64,000 nucleotides of DNA from Lachnospiraceae bacterium (GTDB lineage: Bacteria > Bacillota > Clostridia > Lachnospirales > Lachnospiraceae): assembly GCA_029067085.1 (NCBI GenBank), contig JAIEFE010000013.1, forward strand, positions 310,001-374,000, written 5' to 3'. Below the pieces are notes generated by a model. That model had not been told where the DNA came from. It worked only from the letters and a program-made list of their open reading frames with translations, and did no database searches. Positions within the stretch are counted from its first letter, which is position 1, and each line of letters begins with the position of its first letter. Positions 52,884-60,731 of this stretch are shown one piece after another. The position numbers and the translations under genes are program-made.

Positions 52884-54019
52884 CCGATAAAGCATATATT
52901 TAAGTCTGCTCCGCCGTCTATTCCATTTAACACTCCATTCGTATCATACTGCCACATAGCGTAGCGATAAGGGTAATCCGGAATTTCTTCCTCCTGAGAG
53001 AGCCACACATCATAGTTTTGAAGCTTCGCAAGATCCACTTCCTTTAAGAACCACTCCTTATCTCCATAGACCATAGGCACATAGCCCGCTGCCTTAACCC
53101 CCTCCAGAAAGCTGATCGTCACATTGGTCTTGTCATTACGGCTAAGTCCCTCGATGCGGGATTTGTCGTTTGACACAAAACCCATGTTGAAGGCCACAGG
53201 GTACTTAACCTTACCCCGATAGGGCTCCAGATTCTGCACGACAAAATCTGCCTCCTGAACAGCCTCATCCTGAGATATGGCCTGAGAGTAAAAATAAACT
53301 CCCACATCCAATCCGGCTTCCAGCGCGCCGTCAATATTTTCTTTGAAATTCTCATCCAGAGTGATCTGTCCCGAGCTGTAGCCGCGGCTTCCCAGCCTGA
53401 TCATCACATAGTCTATTCCCGCCGCCTTTAAGCTGGGAAAATAGATCTTTCCGGTATGCTTTGAAATATCAGCCCCCACATAGGAAATCTTCCTGCCGTT
53501 TTCCATGTATCGCTTTAGTCCGGCATTATCCTCCATTTTGGTGAAATCCAGCGTATTCTTTGTCAGATAAGGACTGATCAGCACCCATTCTTCCGATCCG
53601 TCCCGATTCGTTACCAACGTATGCTTGCCATCTGTTGCCGGATCGTTTCTAGCTTCCTCCTCTTTCTGGCGGTCAGCCTCCTTTTCCTTCTCCGCTTTTT
53701 CCGTGAAAGGATTTTGAGAAACCTTCTCCACAGCCTCAGCCTCTTCCTCCGTCTCCTCAGGATACATATCCCAAAAATCCAGATCTTCGGCTCTGCGTTT
53801 GGGCACTGCCGGCTCTTCCGAATCCGTCTGCTCCTCAACTGCAGCCTCCTCCCTCTGGTTCTTTACCTCCTGTCGGTTTTGGCTGCCGCCCCGATTATCG
53901 GCATTTCCGCGAAATACAACAAACAAAACGATCAGGATGAAGGCGGATACACCGATGACCATATAGATCATGGAGGGTCCCATACCGCCCCCTACTTCCT
54001 CTTCTCCCGGTAACTTCAT
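52868..54019 (-). CDS. Membrane-anchored GH25-like protein with altered catalytic site
   Basis: A 383-residue protein, starting at ATG 54019 with AAAGGA 11 bases upstream. One membrane helix (IYMVIGVSAFILIVLFVVF, 18-36) follows a short cytosolic N-terminus. A long charged Glu/Lys/Arg-rich linker covers 40-130. The GH25 fold begins near 178: YVGADISKHTGKIYF keeps the first Asp (184). The second catalytic site, DxE in active lysozymes, is NMG here (278-280, in YPVAFNMGFVSND). Asp and Glu are both lost while the surrounding fold is kept, so it is likely a binding pseudoenzyme on peptidoglycan. The DNA reads AACATGGGT clearly, without frameshift. It is divergent from the esterase gene. Confidence 0.85.
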   Translation of the reverse strand: MKLPGEEEVGGGMGPSMIYMVIGVSAFILIVLFVVFRGNADNRGGSQNRQEVKNQREEAAVEEQTDSEEPAVPKRRAEDLDFWDMYPEETEEEAEAVEKVSQNPFTEKAEKEKEADRQKEEEARNDPATDGKHTLVTNRDGSEEWVLISPYLTKNTLDFTKMEDNAGLKRYMENGRKISYVGADISKHTGKIYFPSLKAAGIDYVMIRLGSRGYSSGQITLDENFKENIDGALEAGLDVGVYFYSQAISQDEAVQEADFVVQNLEPYRGKVKYPVAFNMGFVSNDKSRIEGLSRNDKTNVTISFLEGVKAAGYVPMVYGDKEWFLKEVDLAKLQNYDVWLSQEEEIPDYPYRYAMWQYDTNGVLNGIDGGADLNICFIGYSER

Positions 54020-54139
54020 ATTGTGGTCATTCCTTTCCGGTAAAACATTTTCTGTATTTTTATCCGAAGATATGATACCATGATATCTGAAAAATGGCAA
54101 CTTTACAGCATAAAAATCGAGTTTTGGAGGTATCTGACA

Positions 54140-54973
54140 ATGAATGACTCCCTTCGTGAAAGTCTCAGTTACTGGGGTTTGTATAAAAAAATATTTCAGA
54201 TCAAAAAAGAGATCAAGCCGCAGGTTGTATCCTTTGGGAATGACAAGCAGCAGTATTTCTTATATTATGAGCCGAAAAACATAACCAGCGATAAAGTGAT
54301 CCTATGGGTGCACGGCGGCGGATGGAATGCCGGCTCGCCAAAATATTTCGATTTTGTCGGACAATGTGTCGCAAAGCACGGATACCGCTTCATTTCTCTG
54401 GGATACAGACTGTCGCCAAAAAACAAATATCCATGCCAGATTGAAGATGTGTGTAACGGTTATAACGCGGCCATTTCCTTTTTGCGCGAAAAAGGAATTG
54501 ATACCACAAAGATCGTGATCTCCGGCCCATCCGCCGGAGCGCATTTATCTTCTATTCTCTGTTACAGTAAAAAAGTGCAGGAAGAATATACCGTTGACCT
54601 ATCCCCAGTGATCGGGTTTATCGGTGCGGGCGGCCCCTACAGCTTTTCCGAGAAAGATTCTCTCACCGTAAGACTTCTCCTCAACCAGTTGTTTGCAAAA
54701 GGCTATGACAGATCACAGGGCGAACCCTGTTCGCTTATGACGAAAAGTTCAATCCCCATGCTGTTGATCCAGAGCAGACACGACGGACTGATCTCATATT
54801 CCTGTGCTGAGGACTTCTGTGAAAAAGCAAAGAATCTTGGAATTCCGTGCGAGCTGTATTCTGTGGTGGACAAAAAGAACACCCACTCCTGGTACACGGC
54901 AGGAATGTTTCTGGAATCGCGGGAAGAAAATCAGGGACTCAATAAATTCTTTAGCTGGATCGAGAATATATGA
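54140..54973 (+). CDS. Alpha/beta hydrolase, esterase/lipase-like
   Basis: A 277-residue cytosolic hydrolase of the acetyl-esterase/HSL-like type. GGAGG nine bases before ATG 54140 sets the start. The oxyanion-hole motif is VHGGGWNAG (HGGG 58-61), the nucleophile elbow is GPSAGAH (Ser131), the acid is Asp in QSRHDGLIS, and the His is in KNTHSWYTAG. The substrate is probably a short-chain ester. ApbE follows 80 bases downstream on the same strand, with no clear tie in function. Confidence 0.9.
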   Translation: MNDSLRESLSYWGLYKKIFQIKKEIKPQVVSFGNDKQQYFLYYEPKNITSDKVILWVHGGGWNAGSPKYFDFVGQCVAKHGYRFISLGYRLSPKNKYPCQIEDVCNGYNAAISFLREKGIDTTKIVISGPSAGAHLSSILCYSKKVQEEYTVDLSPVIGFIGAGGPYSFSEKDSLTVRLLLNQLFAKGYDRSQGEPCSLMTKSSIPMLLIQSRHDGLISYSCAEDFCEKAKNLGIPCELYSVVDKKNTHSWYTAGMFLESREENQGLNKFFSWIENI

Positions 54974-55053
54974 TAAACCTTCATAGAATCATTGGAATTG
55001 TAACAATAGCCTTACTTTCATAATAACAAATTATGATTAGGAAAACATAACAT

Positions 55054-56103
55054 ATGAAACTGCTACACAGATTAAGACAGAAATTGCCTGTCGTATGGCT
55101 TACAGTTGCTCTTATCTCAGTCTTTATACTGACTTCAACCATATTGATCGGTTGTACCCGAAACACCGAACCCATCTCACGGACGGGCTTCTATTTTGAC
55201 ACCGTGATTCAGATCACTCTCTATGACACGGAGGATGATTCGGTTCTGGACGACTGCTTCGACCTGGCGGAAAAATATGAGAACCTTTTCAGTGCTACGA
55301 AAGAAGGGACTGATGTGTGGAACATCAATCACGCAAACGGGAAAACTGTGACGGTATCAGAGGAGACTGTCGCCCTTCTTGTGAAGTCAGTGGACTACGC
55401 CAATACAACGGAAGGGCGAATCGATCCAACCATCCATCCTGTCAGCGCGCTCTGGGATTTCGGCTCCGAAGGTAAAGCACATGTGCCGGAGGAAACCGAA
55501 ATCAAAGAAGCGCTCTCCCATGTCTCCTACGACAACATCCGCTTTGGCGTCGGCCCTTCAGAGGAGACCGGCGAATCCGTCTATAACACTGTCACTCTGC
55601 AAGACCCGGAGGCCGCTATCGACTTAGGATTTATCGCCAAGGGCTACATCGCTGATAAAATGAAAGAATATCTCCTCTCGCAAGGTATTGAGAGCGCCTG
55701 CATCAGTCTGGGCGGCAATGTGTTAACTATCGGCGAAAAACCGGACGGCTCCCCCTTTCGGATCGGCATTCAGGAGCCTTTCTCCCCGGAAGGCACAACG
55801 CTTGATACTGTGGAGGTCAGGGATACTTCCGTGGTGACCTCCGGCATCTATGAACGATATTTTTATGAGGGAGATACCCTTTATCATCATGTTCTCAACA
55901 CCGCCACCGGATACCCTGTAGACAATGAGCTGGCCGGTGTGACCATTATCTGTGAATCCTCCGTAAAAGCAGACGCTCTCTCCACCGCCTGCCTGTGCAT
56001 GGGACTGGAGAAAGGACGTCAGTATCTCGACACAGAGAAGGATGTAGCATATCTTCTGATTACAAAGGACGGGATGCAGTATCGCTCCGATAATCTCCCC
56101 TGA
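55054..56103 (+). CDS. apbE: FAD:protein FMN transferase (ApbE-like lipoprotein)
   Basis: A 349-residue exported flavin transferase that attaches FMN to threonine in proteins such as RnfG/NqrC. The signal peptide ends in the lipobox LIGC with Cys34. ApbE motifs: RTGFYFDTVIQITLYD, HPVSALWDFG, AAIDLGFIAKGYIADKM, ACISLGGNVLTIGEKPDGSPFRIGIQEP (split here by function), and HHVLNTATGYPVDN with the Mg-binding Asp/Thr region VKADALSTACLCMG. The ribosome site is weak (AGGA, long spacing). No Rnf or FMN-binding-domain gene is in the window, so its target lies elsewhere. Confidence 0.93.
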   Translation: MKLLHRLRQKLPVVWLTVALISVFILTSTILIGCTRNTEPISRTGFYFDTVIQITLYDTEDDSVLDDCFDLAEKYENLFSATKEGTDVWNINHANGKTVTVSEETVALLVKSVDYANTTEGRIDPTIHPVSALWDFGSEGKAHVPEETEIKEALSHVSYDNIRFGVGPSEETGESVYNTVTLQDPEAAIDLGFIAKGYIADKMKEYLLSQGIESACISLGGNVLTIGEKPDGSPFRIGIQEPFSPEGTTLDTVEVRDTSVVTSGIYERYFYEGDTLYHHVLNTATGYPVDNELAGVTIICESSVKADALSTACLCMGLEKGRQYLDTEKDVAYLLITKDGMQYRSDNLP

Positions 56104-56179
56104 TCTACATGATGCCCCTCCCTCCGAATACAGCGAAAATTCACCAATCAGATAATAAGAGAACCGACGAAACGCTTCC

Positions 56180-57427
56180 TCAGACCCGCATTCTCCTCGC
56201 CCAGCCCCTGACGGCAGGCGGCAGACACAAAACGCCGATCATAACAGGAACCCAGATCAACAGATACGGCGACCAGATATACCGCCCGAATATGTGAAAG
56301 GTATTGGTTCTGAAAATATCAGTCCCACTTCCCACCAGCGGGAGCAGATCAAACGCCTTTTCCAACTGGATGGGCACTTTTTCTTTAAAAGCCATAGGCC
56401 CATAAACCACCGCCAGACTTAATAAAAGCGCCAACACTTGGTTCTTACAGCGGGCTGAGAACAGCATGACAACGCCCGCAAATCCCACCGCGCCAAGCAG
56501 AGTAAAGGCATACTCGTAGATTTCCGCCTGCAGCATATTCATAGGCGCGATCGCGATCATTTTGATCATCTGAATGGGCATATTCCACCCCTCCGTTCCC
56601 AGAAAAACAAGCTGTAATAGGATCATCCCCACAGCCACCATAGCAAAAAGTTCCAGCGTAAAAGAAAGCCCCGTAAGGATTTTGGCAGCCGCAAGCTGTC
56701 TCCAGCCGTTTTTTGTCGTCAAGATGATCGAACTTGTATTGTCATGCCACTCCCCGGCAAACAGAGATGACAGGACAATGGCGAAAAACAACGCCATGAC
56801 CATTCCCAAATCGGCCAGCAGATTGCCGAGAACGGTCTCCCATCCGGGGATCCATTTCCACGGAAAAGGCTTCCGTACTTTCTCATTGATCCGAAAAAGA
56901 TATTCCTTCTCCCCGCCGGTCTGTCCACTGATATCGAGGAATGTTTCTACGGCCTTTTCCCTTCTCTCATAGAGCCCGGTGAGCTTTTCCGGCTTCACAT
57001 AACCGCACATGATATCAACGTAACGCATATCCGCCTCCTCCAATTCCGGATAGAGTGTACTGATCCACCCGTTGATTACAAATAAGCCAGACCCCTGTCT
57101 TTTATTAACCGTTTCCCAGTCCTCTGCACCCTGTGTCTTTCTTTCTTCATCCAGCTGCGCCTTAAGTCCCTGAAAATCCCTGACCCATTGCTGCAGCGAC
57201 TCGTCTGTCAATTCTTTATATTTTCGGGCGTAGGCCTGACACTTCCTTATGTTCTCGTACCCGTCGAAATTTCTTCCTTCCACATAGTCATTCCTGCTTC
57301 CGAAAGTAATCCACTGATAGATCATAAAACTTCCGAATATCACACAGTAGAAAAAGCATAACAGGACACAGATTTTGGTACTGTTTTTTCGCCATAGTTT
57401 TTTATGTTCCAGCCTGAATAATTCCAT
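56180..57427 (-). CDS. ABC-2 type transporter permease
   Basis: A 415-residue membrane protein. GGAGG eight bases before ATG 57427 sets the start (MELFRLEHKKLWRKNSTK). One helix lies near the N-terminus (ICVLLCFFYCVIFGSFMIYQW), then a ~160-residue extracytoplasmic region, then about five helices (MVMALFFAIVLSSLFAGEWHD, FAGVVMLFSARCKNQVLALLL). The form is that of ABC-2 permeases such as YhaP- or antibiotic-export-type proteins. It is the last gene of the sigma factor-membrane protein-ATPase-permease operon. Confidence 0.8.
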   Translation of the reverse strand: MELFRLEHKKLWRKNSTKICVLLCFFYCVIFGSFMIYQWITFGSRNDYVEGRNFDGYENIRKCQAYARKYKELTDESLQQWVRDFQGLKAQLDEERKTQGAEDWETVNKRQGSGLFVINGWISTLYPELEEADMRYVDIMCGYVKPEKLTGLYERREKAVETFLDISGQTGGEKEYLFRINEKVRKPFPWKWIPGWETVLGNLLADLGMVMALFFAIVLSSLFAGEWHDNTSSIILTTKNGWRQLAAAKILTGLSFTLELFAMVAVGMILLQLVFLGTEGWNMPIQMIKMIAIAPMNMLQAEIYEYAFTLLGAVGFAGVVMLFSARCKNQVLALLLSLAVVYGPMAFKEKVPIQLEKAFDLLPLVGSGTDIFRTNTFHIFGRYIWSPYLLIWVPVMIGVLCLPPAVRGWARRMRV

Positions 57428-57457
57428 TTCAAATTCCTCCTACTCTGCTTAATTGGA

Positions 57458-58318
57458 TCATTCGTTAAAGCTTTGCAGATATAAATCCTCCAACGTTGCC
57501 ACGCAGGGCACCGCCTCCTCCACGGGTTTTGCATCTGCCAAAATTCGCAACACCACCTTTTCCCCCTCATGCCGCAAATTGGCTACCGCCGCCTTTTCCT
57601 GCCACCGGCTCGCCTCCGCCTCAGAGACGGTCAGCTCCCAGACCTTCCCTTCCGCTTTTTTCGTCAGTTCCGAAACCGAACCCTGCGCTACCAGCTTTCC
57701 TTTTCTCATAAGCAGCACCTCATCCGCGATCGCTTCTATATCTGAAACGATATGAGTGGACAGCATGACGATACAGTCTTTTGCATAATCGGAAATCAGA
57801 TTGCGAAAACGCACCCGCTCCTTCGGATCTAACCCCGCCGTAGGTTCATCCAAAATCAAGAGCTTCGGATGGTTCAAAAGCGCCTGTGCGATCCCCACCC
57901 GCTGCTTCATGCCTCCTGAAAAAGTCTTTATCTTCTTAGTCACCGCCTCGTTTAAGCCCACGACATCCAAAAGTTCCTCGGTCCGTTTTCCCGCTATGTC
58001 ACGGGGTATGCCCTTTAGCGCAGCCATATACAGCAGAAATTCCTTCGCCGTATAATTCGGATAGTAACCGAAATCCTGCGGCAGATACCCCAGTAAGTCC
58101 CTGTAATCGGCGCCCATAGCTGTCACTTCCCTGCCATCCAGAAACACCTCTCCTGAAGTAGATTCCAAAATGGCACACAACATACGCATAAGCGTCGTCT
58201 TTCCTGCGCCGTTTTCTCCGAGCAGACCGTATACCCCCGGTTTTAAAACCGCGCTGACACAGTCCACTGCTATTTTCCTGCCATAATGTTTCGTCAAACG
58301 ATCAACCGATAATTCCAT
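57458..58318 (-). CDS. ABC transporter ATP-binding protein
   Basis: A 286-residue ATPase. GGAGGG before ATG 58318. Walker A LLGENGAGKTTLMRMLCAI, signature FSGGMKQRVGIAQALL, Walker B LLILDEPTAGLDPKER and H-loop LSTHIVSDIEAIA. The C-terminal ~70 residues are an extra domain (VSEAEASRWQEKAAVANLRHE) as in the BcrA/drug-export type. It overlaps the upstream membrane-protein gene by 17 bases and is 30 bases ahead of the permease. Confidence 0.93.
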   Translation of the reverse strand: MELSVDRLTKHYGRKIAVDCVSAVLKPGVYGLLGENGAGKTTLMRMLCAILESTSGEVFLDGREVTAMGADYRDLLGYLPQDFGYYPNYTAKEFLLYMAALKGIPRDIAGKRTEELLDVVGLNEAVTKKIKTFSGGMKQRVGIAQALLNHPKLLILDEPTAGLDPKERVRFRNLISDYAKDCIVMLSTHIVSDIEAIADEVLLMRKGKLVAQGSVSELTKKAEGKVWELTVSEAEASRWQEKAAVANLRHEGEKVVLRILADAKPVEEAVPCVATLEDLYLQSFNE

Positions 58319-59069
58319 ACTGTTTTCCCTCCTTTCTCATCTTCCGGATTAGTGCGATCTCTTTTCCGAAAAAGCCTGCAAAAATAAGAAACAAAATGAT
58401 CCAAAGTCCCGTTGCAGATGGCTCATAAACCTGCGGAAACGCTCTCGCTGATATCCCACAACAGAACCAAAAGCTTATCGGAGCCACGATACAGAACGGT
58501 ATCCTTTCCTTCCTCCGCAGTCTGATCAGCCGCAGGATGGCTGTCATGCAGACCAGATACGGTACCAGACCATACAAAACAATCTGCCCCATACTCTCAC
58601 TTAAATTTTCCAGATGCATGATCAGACAGAACAATATCGTAATACATACCAGATTAGCCGCTCCCGCAAGGATCAGTTTGGCAAGTATGATCTCCGCTCC
58701 CGACGCCCTTGTCACTGCCTCCATTTCTCCCATGTTATAAAACTGGCTGCGGAGCAGCACCGGCATAACAGCCAGGGCAAACAGTGTCGTAAACGCAGGG
58801 ATATAATTCGATACATTTTCTATTATTCCGATCTGCAAGCAGACCAGAATTAACACTCCCGCCTGCAGGCCGAAGATAGACAGCCCTTCAAACCGAAAAA
58901 CATCCGATAAAAACTGCCAGAAGCCCGTTCTTTTTTCCTCCTCATGTACTCTCTGTCTTTGCATGATCTCTTTGCATCCCGCGACGGTCTCTCTTATTTT
59001 TTCGAGGTGTCCATTCTCCCCCTTTTTCATAGAACCTTGCAGATATGCCTTGAATTCCCTATCTTTCAT
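58302..59069 (-). CDS. Membrane protein of the ECF sigma operon
   Basis: A 255-residue protein, starting at ATG 59069 with AGGAG seven bases upstream. Residues 1-60 are soluble and basic/acidic (MKDREFKAYLQGSMKKGENGH); then about six membrane helices (GLQAGVLILVCLQIGI, FTTLFALAVMPVLL, LAGAANLVCITILFCLI, etc.). It resembles a membrane permease more than a classical single-pass anti-sigma factor. Its position directly after the sigma gene (11-base overlap) and the cytosolic N-terminus make an anti-sigma role possible but unproven. I do not recognise its family. Confidence 0.65.
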   Translation of the reverse strand: MKDREFKAYLQGSMKKGENGHLEKIRETVAGCKEIMQRQRVHEEEKRTGFWQFLSDVFRFEGLSIFGLQAGVLILVCLQIGIIENVSNYIPAFTTLFALAVMPVLLRSQFYNMGEMEAVTRASGAEIILAKLILAGAANLVCITILFCLIMHLENLSESMGQIVLYGLVPYLVCMTAILRLIRLRRKERIPFCIVAPISFWFCCGISARAFPQVYEPSATGLWIILFLIFAGFFGKEIALIRKMRKEGKQYGIIG

Positions 59070-59574
59070 CCCCAAACTCCTTTTTCATCAGCCGCAGTCC
59101 ATTCCTGACCCGGCTCTGCGCCGTCCGCATGCTGCAGCCTATCACCTTTGCGATCTCCGAATACCCAAGTTCCTGTCCGAAGCGAAGGATCACCGCTTCC
59201 CTCTGCTCCTGTGACAAAACACTTAGCAGCCGTCGGATTTCCTCCCTGTGCTCCACTTGCGCGATCTCGTTTTGTCCGCTTACAATGCCTTCCGCATCCT
59301 CCAGAGAATATAAACGCATTCTTCTGCTCTCATCAATGCACAGACGGTTCGCGATCGTGTACAGATAGGCTTTGAATTTTTTTCTGCCTTTGTACTTTGG
59401 CAGACTTCGAAACAGCTTTAAAAACGTTTCCTGTGTCAAATCCTCCGCTTTTTCCGGGCCGGAGCAATGCCAGCCGCAGTATCGCAGAATGGCGGCGTAA
59501 TAGCGGTTGATCAGCTCTTCCGCTGCGGTTTCATCCCCGCCCCTTATCCTGTCGATCAATTCATCGTCGCTCAC
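59059..59574 (-). CDS. ECF-type RNA polymerase sigma factor
   Basis: A 171-residue sigma-70 family protein. I take the GTG at 59574 (preceded by GGGGGCGGGAG); in-frame ATGs at 59613 and 59607 sit on a TATAAT and lack a ribosome site. Region 2 is LTQETFLKLFRSLPKYKGRK with KAYLYTIANRLCID; region 4 is LSQEQREAVILRFGQELGYSEIAKVIGCSMRTAQSRV. There is no region 1 or 3, as in ECF/SigW-like proteins. It leads an operon with a membrane protein and an ABC-2 transporter, which it may control. A TATAAT at 59614-59619 may be its -10 box, with a poor -35. Confidence 0.92.
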   Translation of the reverse strand: MSDDELIDRIRGGDETAAEELINRYYAAILRYCGWHCSGPEKAEDLTQETFLKLFRSLPKYKGRKKFKAYLYTIANRLCIDESRRMRLYSLEDAEGIVSGQNEIAQVEHREEIRRLLSVLSQEQREAVILRFGQELGYSEIAKVIGCSMRTAQSRVRNGLRLMKKEFGDER

Positions 59575-59683
59575 ATTCTCCCGCCCCCTTTCCTGCAAGA
59601 TGCGCATCTGCATATTATAACGAGGCGAACCATCCAAAGGATCAAATTTTTTCTTAAGATTTTTGGAATTATTTTTTCACGAC

Positions 59684-59716
59684 AAAAAAAAGAGAGAATT
59701 TCTTCTCTCCTTTTTA
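59684..59716. terminator. Bidirectional terminator after the XRE gene
   Basis: GAGAGAA pairs with TTCTCTC around TTTC, with A-run on the left and CTTTTT on the right. On the minus strand it ends the XRE-DUF4097 gene with an 8-T run. A nearly identical copy lies at 63833-63866. Confidence 0.85.
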
Positions 59717-59723
59717 TACTTAT

Positions 59724-60602
59724 TTATCTCACCCAATCCACGACCAGCTCCGAAAACACCCCCGAAACACTAATCTCATTTTCACTGTCAGCAACATTTC
59801 CACACTCTGCTGCTTTTCCTTCTTTCACATAATAAACATTGCATTTTCTGCCTTTATTGATAACATTCACCATATTTTCTTCCGGAATATGAAGAAGCGT
59901 TTTTGCCTTCCACTGGTTAAAATCCAGTCTTCCCGCAATCTTATCAATCGTAATTTCATAATCTGTCTTTGCTGTGAATTCCAGGCTTCCACTGCTGTCT
60001 GAAATCAGGATCTGCTCTGCGTCACCGTCGTATTCCAAGCGGTTCAGATGAAGATTGTTTATTGTAAGAAGCTTCACGCTGGCTGTGATCTCACAATGAT
60101 CAGAATATTTATTCGGAAGAATGATCTCAACTGTCAGCGACTCCTCCGCTTCATAGCGGCTCAGCTTATTTTTGTTTTCGCAGATCACATCAAGCTTGTT
60201 TTTCTTATCATCCAGCTTGATCTTATACATGGAGCCTATATTTTCCATGGTTTCGGAGGACAGCTTAACATGCAGCTTCTCATCATCGCCTGATGACAAC
60301 ATAATTGCAGCCGCGCTGCCAATATTGACATCAAAGTGTTTCTCGCAGTCAATGTCATAAATAGTTTCACTGGTATACACAGATGTTTCCGAGACTTCTT
60401 TTTTGACGGAATCCATAAGCAGCTCATCTATAGTCATCTTAAAGATTTCTGCTATGATTGCCATATTTTCAACATCCGGCAACCCTTTCCCAGTCTCCCA
60501 TTTCGTGATAGCCTGCCTTGTTACGCCGATTTTTTCGGCAAGCTGCTCCTGTGAGATCCCCTCTTTTTTTCTTATTTCCTTTAATCTTTCAGAAAAATTC
60601 AT
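59724..60602 (-). CDS. XRE-family regulator with C-terminal DUF4097-like domain
   Basis: A 292-residue protein. GGAGG seven bases before ATG 60602 sets the start (MNFSERLKEIRKKEGISQEQL). The helix-turn-helix covers about residues 5-60 (LAEKIGVTRQAITKWETGKGLP). The rest is a beta-rich region in the pattern of DUF4097 (ITASVKLLTINNLHLNRLEYD, then SLEFTAKTDYEITIDKIAGRLDF), probably a right-handed beta repeat. There is no membrane segment, so the sheet domain is cytosolic and may sense a ligand or hold the dimer. It is separated by 125 bases from the adjacent ABC permease gene, which is upstream and on the same strand. Confidence 0.88.
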   Translation of the reverse strand: MNFSERLKEIRKKEGISQEQLAEKIGVTRQAITKWETGKGLPDVENMAIIAEIFKMTIDELLMDSVKKEVSETSVYTSETIYDIDCEKHFDVNIGSAAAIMLSSGDDEKLHVKLSSETMENIGSMYKIKLDDKKNKLDVICENKNKLSRYEAEESLTVEIILPNKYSDHCEITASVKLLTINNLHLNRLEYDGDAEQILISDSSGSLEFTAKTDYEITIDKIAGRLDFNQWKAKTLLHIPEENMVNVINKGRKCNVYYVKEGKAAECGNVADSENEISVSGVFSELVVDWVR

Positions 60603-60635
60603 ATCTAATCCTCCTTCCTTATATACCTTTTCTGG

Positions 60636-60664
60636 GAAGAATGCCCGCATTTAGAGCATTCTTC
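60636..60664. promoter_or_regulatory. Inverted repeat upstream of the XRE gene (candidate operator)
   Basis: GAAGAATGC (60636-60644) and GCATTCTTC (60656-60664) form a perfect 9-bp inverted repeat with an 11-base centre. It is 34-62 bases before the XRE start, beside a possible TATATA -10 (60620-60625), which is the place for an autoregulatory operator. Confidence 0.5.
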
Positions 60665-60665
60665 A

Positions 60666-60731
60666 GTGTGAGACATAGAACTTCTTCGCGAAGCAGCCTC
60701 TGCTGCGAGTGATTAGAAGTTCTTCTCACAC
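60666..60731 (-). repeat. Long imperfect palindrome at the 3' end of the ABC permease gene
   Basis: GTGTGAGA (60666-60673) pairs with TCTCACAC (60724-60731), AGAACTTCT with AGAAGTTCT, and GCAG with CTGC near the centre. The outer arm overlaps the permease stop codon. No T run follows on either strand, so it is probably an mRNA 3' structure or protein site rather than a plain terminator. Confidence 0.5.

Noticed and set aside
55054-58318. ApbE and the ABC-2 transporter as an Rnf-like or flavin-export system
   Set aside because: The genes converge on opposite strands, and no FMN-binding or Rnf gene is present.
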